DNA of 22,608 nucleotides from JAEUIV01 sp033763795 (GTDB lineage: Bacteria; Planctomycetota; Phycisphaerae; Phycisphaerales; UBA1924), in assembly GCA_033763795.1 (NCBI GenBank), contig JANRJV010000065.1, positions 1 through 22,608 of the forward strand, read 5' to 3'. Position 1 is the first letter of the stretch. Every line of letters begins with the position of its first letter. The notes under the pieces were generated by a model. The model saw only the letters and a list, made by a program, of their open reading frames with translations. It was not told where the DNA came from and searched no databases. This document shows, one piece after another, positions 14,421-20,699 of this stretch. The position numbers and the translations under genes are program-made.

Positions 14421-14426
14421 TACGAT
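14421..14426 (+). promoter_or_regulatory. Candidate -10 box of ubiE/menG
   Basis: TACGAT is followed by 9 nt and the ATG at 14436, giving a leader of about 2-3 nt. No Shine-Dalgarno is present. Confidence 0.4.
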
Positions 14427-14435
14427 CTTCGGCCG

Positions 14436-15233
14436 ATGCCTATTCAGACACATCGATGTGGGGAAGATACCCAAGCCGCGGCCCCCGCCTGGTCCGGCGC
14501 CGAGTTAGCGGCGAACCCACACGAGCACGCCCAGAAGGCCGACAAGGTGCGGCGAATGTTCGCGGCGATCGCGGGGCGCTACGACCTCAACAACCGGCTG
14601 CACTCATTCGGGCGCGACCAGGCCTGGCGGCGTGCGGCGGTGCGGATGGCGCGGCTCAGGGGCGAAGAGGAAGTTCTCGACGTCGCGTGCGGGACGGGGG
14701 ACCTGTCGCGGGCGTTTGCGGCCGGGGGGGCGCGGCGCGTTGTGGGCCTGGACTTCACGCCCGAGATGCTGGCGATCGCGCGGCGTGGGCCGCTGAACGG
14801 GGCGCGCGGGCCGGCGGTGATTTCATATTTGGATGGAGACGCCACGGCGCTGCCGTTCGGGGACCGGTCGTTCGACGTGGTATCGATCGCGTTCGGGATC
14901 CGCAACTTGTCGGAGCCCGCGCGGGCGCTGTCGGAGTTCCGGCGTGTGCTGCGGCCGGGCGGGCGGGTGATCGTGCTGGAGTTCAGCCGTCCGACCTTCG
15001 CGCCGATCGCGTGGGCGAGCGATGTGTACACGAACCACATCATGCCCCGGACGGCGACGCTGATTTCGGGCGATCGCTCGGGCGCGTACCACTACCTGCC
15101 GCGGTCTGTGAGCACGTTTTTGAGCCGGGAGAAGATGGCGCAGGCGCTGCGCGAGGCGGGATTCAGCGGGATTGAATGGAAGGCGCTGACGTTCGGGATC
15201 TGCGTCTGCTACCGGGGCGAGATGCCCGTCTGA
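14436..15233 (+). CDS. ubiE: Demethylmenaquinone (ubiquinone/menaquinone) C-methyltransferase
   Basis: This SAM-dependent enzyme C-methylates the quinone ring late in menaquinone (or ubiquinone) synthesis. The UbiE family signatures are present: YDLNNRLHSFGRDQAWRR (about residues 49-66), SAM-binding motif VLDVACGTGDLS, LDFTPEML, FDVVSIAFGIRNLSEPA, and RVLRPGGRVIVLEFSRP. The C-terminal YHYLPRSVSTFLSREKM and LTFGICVCYRG are also characteristic. The 265 residues include a somewhat long N-terminal extension of about 35 residues. ATG 14436 is preferred over the in-frame GTG at 14412, because a TACGAT hexamer lies between them. Since planctomycetes use menaquinone, the menG role is more likely; this is inference. 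It is the first of several plus-strand genes, each apparently with its own start signals. Confidence 0.9.
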   Translation: MPIQTHRCGEDTQAAAPAWSGAELAANPHEHAQKADKVRRMFAAIAGRYDLNNRLHSFGRDQAWRRAAVRMARLRGEEEVLDVACGTGDLSRAFAAGGARRVVGLDFTPEMLAIARRGPLNGARGPAVISYLDGDATALPFGDRSFDVVSIAFGIRNLSEPARALSEFRRVLRPGGRVIVLEFSRPTFAPIAWASDVYTNHIMPRTATLISGDRSGAYHYLPRSVSTFLSREKMAQALREAGFSGIEWKALTFGICVCYRGEMPV

Positions 15234-15490
15234 GGGGCGCGGCGCTTATCGGGCGGGATGGGCGGAAGTGAGCCCGGAAAGAGCGGCGTCCGGGGGTTCG
15301 GGGCGGCGTTTTTATCGGGCGTGGCGCGGGAGCGCCTTTCGGAAGGCGGATTCACCGCGGCGCGGCCCGGGCGTCGATGAGAGTGGCCTCGGCAACAAGC
15401 GGCCCGGTGCGGAGCTCGGGCGGAGCAAGACAGGCGATTTCGGCGCGTGGAGCACGCGCCAAAGCGCCCCGCGCATCCGGAGCCGTCTCC
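15234..15490 (+). other. 257-nt non-coding leader before the B12-binding-like gene
   Basis: The stretch holds several hairpins and a short direct repeat. TTATCGGGCG occurs at 15246-15255 and again at 15312-15321. Hairpins are CCCGGA/TCCGGG (15273-15294, 10-nt loop), CGCCTT/AAGGCG with a TCGG tetraloop (15333-15348), and a perfect 8-bp stem GGCGCGTG/CACGCGCC with a 3-nt loop (15442-15460). None is followed by a T-run fit for termination; a T5 run at 15309 is 14 nt past the first stem. I see no B12-box sequence. An in-frame ATG at 15377 could extend the downstream protein by 38 low-complexity residues, but the start with a ribosome site is at 15491. Confidence 0.4.
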
Positions 15491-16198
15491 GTGAACCTCG
15501 AGCCCCATGTCGATCGTCTTTTCGAAATCCTCATCAGCGGCGACCGGCCCTCGGCGCGCCGCTTCATGACCGAGCTGACGGGCGCGGGCGCGACGCCCGA
15601 GCGCCTCGTCAGCGAGGTGTTCTGGCCCGTGTACGAGCTGATCGAGCGGCTGTACCGCGAGGATCAGATGACGGCGATCGCGCACAACATGTCGACGCGG
15701 CTGCTGCGCGTGCTGGTCGATCAGGCCGCGGCGCAGTTCACCGTCAGCGGCGAGAAGCGGCGGACGGTGTTCGCGGTGTGCGGGCCCACCGATCCCGACG
15801 AGCTGGGCGCGCAGATGGCGGTCGACCTCCTGGAGCGCGAGGGGTTCAGCGTCTCCTTCGCGGGCGGTGGCATCGCGGCGGACGAGATCCTGGCGCAGGT
15901 GCAGCAGACCCGCCCCGACGTCTTGCTGCTGTTCGCTTCGGCGCCGTGCGACCTGCCGGGGATCCGCGGGATGATCGATCAGATCAACGAGATCGGGGCG
16001 GTGCGCCGGCTCCAGGTCGTCGTGGGCGGGGGAGTCTTCAACCGGGCCGAGGGGCTGGCGGAGGAGATCGGGTCGGACGCGTGGGCGTCGACGCCGGCGG
16101 AGCTGGTCCGCGTGATGCTTGAGAAGCCCGAGCAGCGGGCCGTTGCCGGGCAGCAGTCCGTCGGCAAGAAGAAGGTCAAGACCCGGGCCGCGGCGTGA
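15491..16198 (+). CDS. Cobalamin B12-binding-like domain protein (cap plus Rossmann-like domain)
   Basis: This 235-residue stand-alone protein starts at GTG 15491 with GGAG 8 nt upstream. Residues 1-85 form a helical region like the cap domain of methionine synthase and CarH-type B12 sensors (IERLYREDQMTAIAHNMSTR; the cap EH pair appears as AH, His65). Residues 90-210 follow the B12-binding Rossmann fold: GPTDPDELGAQMAVDLLEREGF, then LLLFASAPCDL, and QVVVGGGVFN. The cobalt-ligating His of DxHxxG is replaced by Asp103 in DPDELG, so B12 would have to bind without the usual His-on ligand, or the domain binds something else. No DNA-binding helix-turn-helix is seen; the tail is Lys-rich. Such two-domain proteins often act as sensors or corrinoid carriers, but the role here is unknown. 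Confidence 0.8.
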   Translation: MNLEPHVDRLFEILISGDRPSARRFMTELTGAGATPERLVSEVFWPVYELIERLYREDQMTAIAHNMSTRLLRVLVDQAAAQFTVSGEKRRTVFAVCGPTDPDELGAQMAVDLLEREGFSVSFAGGGIAADEILAQVQQTRPDVLLLFASAPCDLPGIRGMIDQINEIGAVRRLQVVVGGGVFNRAEGLAEEIGSDAWASTPAELVRVMLEKPEQRAVAGQQSVGKKKVKTRAAA

Positions 16199-16222
16199 GT
16201 CGAGCGGGCTTGCGGCGGGTGG

Positions 16223-16228
16223 TATCGT
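16223..16228 (+). promoter_or_regulatory. Candidate -10 box of MBL-fold gene (leaderless spacing)
   Basis: GG-TATCGT is followed by 7 nt (TCGCCGC) and GTG at 16236. It supports that GTG as the start in the absence of a Shine-Dalgarno. Confidence 0.45.
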
Positions 16229-16235
16229 TCGCCGC

Positions 16236-17105
16236 GTGACCCGCACCGCAGGCGTCTGGCGCTCGTCCGCTGCGAAGTTCGACGCTTCGGGGCCCACGCT
16301 TTGGGACGCGCAGGTGGAGAGCCTGCTGCCCAGCGCGAGCGGCGTCGGGCTGTGCGTGCTCGCGTCGAGCTCGTCGGGCAACTGCTCGGTGATCGTTCAC
16401 GGTGAGGGGCGGCTGCGGCGTGCGACGCTCGTTGATGCGGGGCTTTCGCCCGCGCGGACGCGGCTGATGCTGGCCTCGATGGGGCTCGATCTGTCGTGCG
16501 TCGACGAGGTGCTGCTGACGCACCTGGACGCCGACCATTTCCACGCGGGCTGGGTGAAGGGGCTGCCGACCACGGCGCGGCTGTGCGTCCACCGGGCGCA
16601 CCGGGGGCGCGCGGAGCGGAGCGGGGCGGCGTGCCGGCCCCTGGAAGTGTTCGAGGGCGAGCTGAAGCTGCGGTGCGGGGCGCGGGTCCGCCCGGTGGTG
16701 ATGTCGCACGACAGCCTGGGCGTGGTGTCGTTCCGGATCGACTGGTCGGACGCGTCACTGGGGTACGCGACGGACCTTGGGCGGATCACGCCGGGATTTG
16801 TCGGCGCCATGTCGGGCGTGGACGTGCTGGCGATCGAATCGAACTATTGCCCCAAGCTGCAGCACGCGAGCGACCGGCCGGAGTTTCTCAAGCGGCGGAT
16901 CATGGACGGCGCGGGGCACCTCTCAAATGAAGAGTGCGGCCGGGCCGTGCGCTCGATCGGCCCGCGGCGGCACGTCGTGCTGCTGCACCTGTCCCGCGAA
17001 TGCAACGATCCGGAGCTGGCGGCGTCGCACCATTTGCAGGCGGGGTACCGGCTCACGGTGGCGCGGGCGGACGAGCCGACGCCGGCGGTGATGCTGCTGG
17101 ACTGA
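16236..17105 (+). CDS. WalJ/YycJ-like metallo-beta-lactamase-fold hydrolase
   Basis: The 289-residue protein matches the YycJ/WalJ branch of MBL-fold phosphodiesterase-like hydrolases. Landmarks are LCVLASSSSGNCSVI near the N-terminus, VDAGLSP, VLLTHLDADHFHA (95-104), MSHDS, GYATDLG, LAIESNYCP, HLSNEECGRAV and LLHLSRECNDPELA. The metal motif reads HLDADH (His96, Asp98, Asp100, His101) where HxHxDH is usual, so the second His is Asp. Other ligands look present, hence activity is still plausible. In other bacteria the family is linked to nucleic-acid or cell-wall-related functions; the substrate here is unknown. The GTG start is chosen from the -10 spacing and because the frame before it overlaps the B12-like gene. 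The 3' end overlaps a convergent gene by 53 bp. Confidence 0.82.
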   Translation: MTRTAGVWRSSAAKFDASGPTLWDAQVESLLPSASGVGLCVLASSSSGNCSVIVHGEGRLRRATLVDAGLSPARTRLMLASMGLDLSCVDEVLLTHLDADHFHAGWVKGLPTTARLCVHRAHRGRAERSGAACRPLEVFEGELKLRCGARVRPVVMSHDSLGVVSFRIDWSDASLGYATDLGRITPGFVGAMSGVDVLAIESNYCPKLQHASDRPEFLKRRIMDGAGHLSNEECGRAVRSIGPRRHVVLLHLSRECNDPELAASHHLQAGYRLTVARADEPTPAVMLLD

Positions 17106-17499
17106 GCGGGCTTGCCCCGCTCCATGCGCGCGCCAGATCGAGCGCCTGCTCCGCGTCGCGGATCAGATCCGTGAGCACGGCGGGCATCTGCGCCCCCCAG
17201 GCTTCTGTCAGCGCCCGCCGGTCGCGCACGATGCCGATCTCCGCGAGGTCGAGCGCCACGGCCCGATCGTGGGGCGGCACGCGCGCGATGTCGCCGAGGG
17301 CCATCGCGATCGCGTGCAGGCCCAGGGCGGGGGCCACAGAGAGCCGCCAGCGATTTCCCTGTGCGTCTTGGGGAAGAAAGGTGACCGCCTTGGCGACCGT
17401 CGTCCAGTGCGCGATGAGGCTGGTCCAGGCGGCGGGGCCGGCGAGAGATTGCGGGCTTCCCCGACCGTCAAGCGGATGAGTAGGGTTATGTTCGGTCAT
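17053..17499 (-). CDS. Small conserved-looking hypothetical protein
   Basis: I do not recognise this 148-residue protein. The start is ATG 17499; no Shine-Dalgarno or -10 hexamer is obvious. Codon third positions are strongly G/C through the central part (for example in LGLHAIAMALGDIARVPP and VALDLAEIGIVRDRRAL), as in the neighbouring real genes, which supports coding on this strand. The middle looks alpha-helical and soluble, with several Trp residues (WTSLIAHWTTVAKAV, NRWRLSVAPALG). The last 20 or so residues are Ala/Pro/Ser-rich with weaker codon bias, and they overlap the MBL-fold gene. No membrane segment, signal peptide or known motif is visible. It is divergent from the ECF sigma gene with a 144-bp spacer. 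Confidence 0.65.
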   Translation of the reverse strand: MTEHNPTHPLDGRGSPQSLAGPAAWTSLIAHWTTVAKAVTFLPQDAQGNRWRLSVAPALGLHAIAMALGDIARVPPHDRAVALDLAEIGIVRDRRALTEAWGAQMPAVLTDLIRDAEQALDLARAWSGASPLSPAASPPASARPPAPP

Positions 17500-17564
17500 T
17501 TCTGAGAGTTGATGAGATGGAATTGGCCGGAGGCGATGCCCAGTGACGTCTGGTGGAGCGGCGT

Positions 17565-17586
17565 GTTGCGGTTTTCGGGCCGCAAC
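17565..17586 (+). promoter_or_regulatory. Hairpin in the sigma-gene upstream region
   Basis: A perfect 7-bp inverted repeat, GTTGCGG and CCGCAAC, surrounds an 8-nt TTTTCGGG loop. Its right arm contains the candidate GCAAC -35 element, so it may be an operator-like site rather than an RNA structure. Confidence 0.4.
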
Positions 17587-17606
17587 CGGCCGACGATTGA
17601 AGCGTA
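17582..17606 (+). promoter_or_regulatory. Candidate ECF-type promoter of the sigma operon
   Basis: GCAAC (17582-17586), a 16-nt spacer and CGTA (17603-17606) fit the general ECF layout of an AAC-containing -35 and a CGT-containing -10. The leader to the start at 17644 would be about 30 nt. This suggests self-activation; it is a single-sequence match only. Confidence 0.35.
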
Positions 17607-17611
17607 CGCTT
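17600..17611. promoter_or_regulatory. 12-bp perfect palindrome AAGCGTACGCTT
   Basis: A perfect 12-bp palindrome overlaps the -10 side of the candidate ECF promoter, 32 bp before the sigma-factor start. It could be an operator or just promoter sequence. Confidence 0.4.
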
Positions 17612-17643
17612 TCTGGATCGCACCCCCCCACGGGGCCCCATGC

Positions 17644-18237
17644 ATGGACCGGTTTGAAGAACAGCGGGTCATCGAGCGTGCCGCCGCGGGCGACAAAGCC
17701 GCGTGCGAGCTTCTGATCAAGACGCACCAGGCGTCCTTGTTCGCGTACATGCTGCGGATGTCGGGGCGGCCCGACATCGCGGAGGACATCGTTCAGGACG
17801 CGTTCGTGCGGATCCTGACGAACCTGCAGCGGTTCGATCCCCGGTTCCGGTTCTCGACGTGGCTGTTCACGATCGCCAAGCGGCTGTACGTGAACGCCAT
17901 GCAGAAGCACCGGCCGGTGTACGACAGCGACATCGTCGGCTCGGTGCGCGGCGGGGCTCACGAGCCCAGCGCCCCGGCGATGGCGGGTGAGGAGCGTCAG
18001 AAGACGCGCGAGTGCCTCGACAAGGCGCTGGCGGGGCTGAACGAGGAGCAGCGGCAGATCATGCTGCTGTTCCACCAGCAGGAGTGGTCGATCAGCCAGA
18101 TCTCGGAATACATGAGCATGCCCGAGGGGACGATCAAGAGCCACCTGCACCGCGGGCGGAAGAAGATGCGTCGGATGTACGAAGCGGTCGAAGCCGATGC
18201 TTCGGCGTCGGTTGCTGATGCGGAGCTTGAGTCCTGA
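17644..18237 (+). CDS. ECF-family RNA polymerase sigma factor
   Basis: The 197-residue protein has the two-domain ECF layout. Region 2 (about 22-88) includes DIAEDIVQDAFVRI and FRFSTWLFTIAKRLYVN. A short acidic/Gly linker follows (about 89-120). Region 4 (about 124-176) includes LDKALAGLNEEQRQIMLLF and the helix-turn-helix ISQISEYMSMPEGTIKSHLHR. It should direct RNA polymerase to stress or envelope-response promoters. ATG 17644 matches where the family begins; the open frame back to 17509 is not supported. There is no Shine-Dalgarno. Its stop overlaps the next gene's ATG by one base (TGATG), so the two are probably translationally coupled, as usual for sigma/anti-sigma pairs. Confidence 0.92.
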   Translation: MDRFEEQRVIERAAAGDKAACELLIKTHQASLFAYMLRMSGRPDIAEDIVQDAFVRILTNLQRFDPRFRFSTWLFTIAKRLYVNAMQKHRPVYDSDIVGSVRGGAHEPSAPAMAGEERQKTRECLDKALAGLNEEQRQIMLLFHQQEWSISQISEYMSMPEGTIKSHLHRGRKKMRRMYEAVEADASASVADAELES

Positions 18238-19055
18238 TGCCGGATGTGTTTGACGAGGGCATGGACCGGTTCGATCAGGGCGCGGCGCACGCCTCGCCCG
18301 ATGGTCAGGGGCTGGTCCCCGACGAGTGCATCCCGGACGATCTGGTGGACGCGATGCTGGACGGCGAGGTCGAGCCCGGCGAGCACATCAGCGTGCTGGC
18401 GCGGATCGCGTCGGACGACGCGGCCCTGGAACGTCTGCAGTCCACGCGCGACATCCTGAACGAGCTTGCGCGGGCCGACCGCGAGGACGGCTGCCCCGAT
18501 TTCACCAGAGCGATACTGACGAGGGTCGCCCGGGAGCGCGGGCTGCTCTCGCGGCTGGGTCTGCGGCGGGTCATGACGTACCGCTACGCGGCGGCGGCGA
18601 CGATCGCGCTGGCGATGAGCGGGCTTTTCCTGGCGCAGCGCGTGGCGCCGGGCTCGTTCGGCGAGTCGGTGCAGCCGGCGGTTCTGTCGGGTGTCGCCAG
18701 CGCGGTGCCCGCGGAGACGGCGGACGTGGTTTCTTCCGTGCGGTCGGCGCTGGGCTCGATCCGCCAGCTGATGCCGGGGTCTGAGAACCTGCGGCCGCGC
18801 ACGGTGGTCCGCAGCGCGGGGTACCGCGAGTGGGTCCCAGAGCAGATGAACCCGCCGGTGGCGGCGGTTCTGTGGGCCGATGACGGGCCGACGGTGCAGG
18901 TCCGCCGGAGCGAGGTGGACCGGTCGCTCGAGCCTTCGTGCACGTGGCAGTCGCTGCGGAGCGAGGAGTTCGTCTCCTTGCGTTCGTCGCTGATCGATGC
19001 CGATCAGGCGTCTTCGATCGAGCGGAGCGTTGCCTACAGCCGGTCTGGCCGGTAA
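18237..19055 (+). CDS. Single-pass membrane protein, candidate anti-sigma factor
   Basis: The 272-residue protein starts one base inside the sigma-factor stop. Residues 1-110 are cytoplasmic and acidic, with PDDLVDAMLDGEVEPGEHI and a helix DAALERLQSTRDILNELA, resembling the short N-terminal sigma-binding part of anti-sigma factors. I see no HxxxCxxC zinc motif. One membrane helix lies at about 116-134 (YAAAATIALAMSGLFLAQ). The remaining 135 residues would be periplasmic, with no recognised domain. Position, coupling and topology make an anti-sigma role likely, but no sequence motif proves it. The secreted-protein gene begins 9 bp after its stop. Confidence 0.7.
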   Translation: MPDVFDEGMDRFDQGAAHASPDGQGLVPDECIPDDLVDAMLDGEVEPGEHISVLARIASDDAALERLQSTRDILNELARADREDGCPDFTRAILTRVARERGLLSRLGLRRVMTYRYAAAATIALAMSGLFLAQRVAPGSFGESVQPAVLSGVASAVPAETADVVSSVRSALGSIRQLMPGSENLRPRTVVRSAGYREWVPEQMNPPVAAVLWADDGPTVQVRRSEVDRSLEPSCTWQSLRSEEFVSLRSSLIDADQASSIERSVAYSRSGR

Positions 19056-19064
19056 ACCCTTCTG

Positions 19065-20594
19065 ATGCACGAGTGGAGACGTGTGTGTGCGGCTGTCGCC
19101 GCGCTCGCCGCGGCCTGCGCGGGGGCGCGGGCGGGGGACGTGCGCGCGTCGCTGGCGGCGGCGCCCGCGGACGCGGAGATCGTGGTCGTGCTGGACGGGG
19201 CGACGGAGCTGCGCCGCTCGGAGGTGGGGTCGGCGCTGGAGCAGGGGGTGCGGGCGCTGGCGTCGCCCACGGAGCTGGCGCAGGCGTGGCGCGGCCTGGC
19301 GGCGCAGCTGCAGCTTGATGAGGAGGTGGCGCTGGACAAGCTTCTGGGCCGGCACGTGATGCTGGTGCAGCGGGGGTCCGGGGCGGAGACGACGTGGGCG
19401 CTGGTCAGCGTGGTCGACGGCGGCACGGAGGCGCGGATCCGCGACCGCCTTCGCCCGGCGCCCAGGCGCGTGGAGCAGGGGGCGCCGGTGCTGAGCCTGG
19501 AGGACGGGCGGTTCTGGCTGGCGATGGCTCCGGTGAAGGGCGGGGCGCTGGTGCTGCTGGGGCCTTCGGAGAGGCCCGCGATGTTCGAGCAGATGCTGGG
19601 GTCGCTGGGGAAGCCGGCGCGTCCGTCGGTTTTGGACACGGCGCTCGGGGAGCGTGTGAAGCGGCTGCCCGCGGACGCAACGGGGCTTGCGGCGGCGCGG
19701 CTGGGGCAGGCGGGGTGGATCGCGGCGACGGCGACCTCGGCCGAGCGTCGCCTGCGGGTCGAGGTGTCGATGTCGTCGCGCGAGCTGGACGCGGCGCTGG
19801 CGCGGATCGAGCCCTGGTCGCGTGCGGGTTTCGACGTCGTCGCGAAGAACGCGTACGTGGCGCTGGCGGAGTGGGGGGGCGATCCGGCGATTCCCAGCGC
19901 GTCGGTGGTGCTGCAGCAGGCGGGCGAGCTGTCGCGCGTGGTCGACGGTTTCGCGGGTCGACCGTGGCTCGGCCCGCGGCGCGCGATCGTCGTGTCGCCC
20001 AGCGAGCGCGCGGCGGCGGACATCCTGCTGGCGCTCGAGAGCACGGATCTGCAGCAGCTGGCGCCGGTGGCTGACAAGGCCGCGGCGCAGCTGATCGGCG
20101 GGCTGGTGGCCGGCGAGACGGGGCTCGAGTCGAACCAGGCGGCGGACTTCGAGGGGCTGTTCCCGCAGGCGGTGCGCAGGATCGATCTGTCCCGGCCTCT
20201 TCGCGCGTGGCTCGGGGCGATCTACGAGGAGGGGCCGGCGCTGTCGTGGGTCTACGGCGTGCCCGGGGCGACATCGGTGCATCGCGGATGGTGGACGATC
20301 GTGCTGGGTCCGGGCGACGCGGGCGACGCGGCGACGCTCCTGGGCGGTCCGCTGAGCGATCCCGCTGATCCCTCGGCGGATCGGTGGATCAGCGTTGGTT
20401 CGGCCCGTCCGGCGGCGCTGGTTGCGGAGATCGGGCGCCGTGGTGTGCCGCTGCCCGCGACGGCGGGGGTCGCGGCCGAGGCGCTCCGGCTGGTCGAGAG
20501 CGTGACGTGGAGCCTTCGGCGGGATGAAACCGGCGGCGCGAGCGGCAAGGCGGAGATCCTGATCGCCCGTCCGGGGCGGAAGCCCGCTCCCTGA
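19065..20594 (+). CDS. Exported protein of unknown function in the sigma operon
   Basis: I do not recognise this 509-residue protein. It opens with a signal peptide (MHEWRRVCAAVAALAAACAG, probable cut near ARA-GD at about residue 23). The mature part begins with a strand like VVVLDGATELRRSEVGSAL and has long Ala/Leu/Arg-rich helices alternating with short strands (FWLAMAPVKGGALVLLG, RAIVVSPSERAAADILLALE). This layout recalls DUF3352-type exported proteins of planctomycetes, but the resemblance is general. No catalytic motif, membrane anchor or lipobox is evident. It lies 9 bp after the anti-sigma candidate and is probably in the same transcript. Its job may be as target or sensor of that system; this is inference. 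Confidence 0.75.
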   Translation: MHEWRRVCAAVAALAAACAGARAGDVRASLAAAPADAEIVVVLDGATELRRSEVGSALEQGVRALASPTELAQAWRGLAAQLQLDEEVALDKLLGRHVMLVQRGSGAETTWALVSVVDGGTEARIRDRLRPAPRRVEQGAPVLSLEDGRFWLAMAPVKGGALVLLGPSERPAMFEQMLGSLGKPARPSVLDTALGERVKRLPADATGLAAARLGQAGWIAATATSAERRLRVEVSMSSRELDAALARIEPWSRAGFDVVAKNAYVALAEWGGDPAIPSASVVLQQAGELSRVVDGFAGRPWLGPRRAIVVSPSERAAADILLALESTDLQQLAPVADKAAAQLIGGLVAGETGLESNQAADFEGLFPQAVRRIDLSRPLRAWLGAIYEEGPALSWVYGVPGATSVHRGWWTIVLGPGDAGDAATLLGGPLSDPADPSADRWISVGSARPAALVAEIGRRGVPLPATAGVAAEALRLVESVTWSLRRDETGGASGKAEILIARPGRKPAP

Positions 20595-20680
20595 AGCGTC
20601 GACTTCACGCTCTCTGAGCGCGGGCCCGCTACCATCTCGACCCCTCGTCCTTCGCTCGCCGCCGGCTGTCGCGGCTCACC

Positions 20681-20699
20681 CATACCGATCAAATCATGA
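20681..20699 (+). repeat. 19-bp AT-rich element, copy 3
   Basis: CATACCGATCAAATCATGA overlaps the typA start codon (ATG at 20696). It matches copy 2 at 15 of 19 positions, with the core ACCGAT-N-AAATCA shared. Confidence 0.45.

Noticed and set aside
15234..15490. Cobalamin riboswitch before the B12-like gene
   Set aside because: I could not find a B12-box-like sequence, so only an unclassified structured leader is reported.
17997..20282. 761-codon open frame on the minus strand opposite the sigma operon
   Set aside because: The composition (Arg, His, Pro, Gln) is that of a shadow frame; the plus strand has convincing genes throughout.
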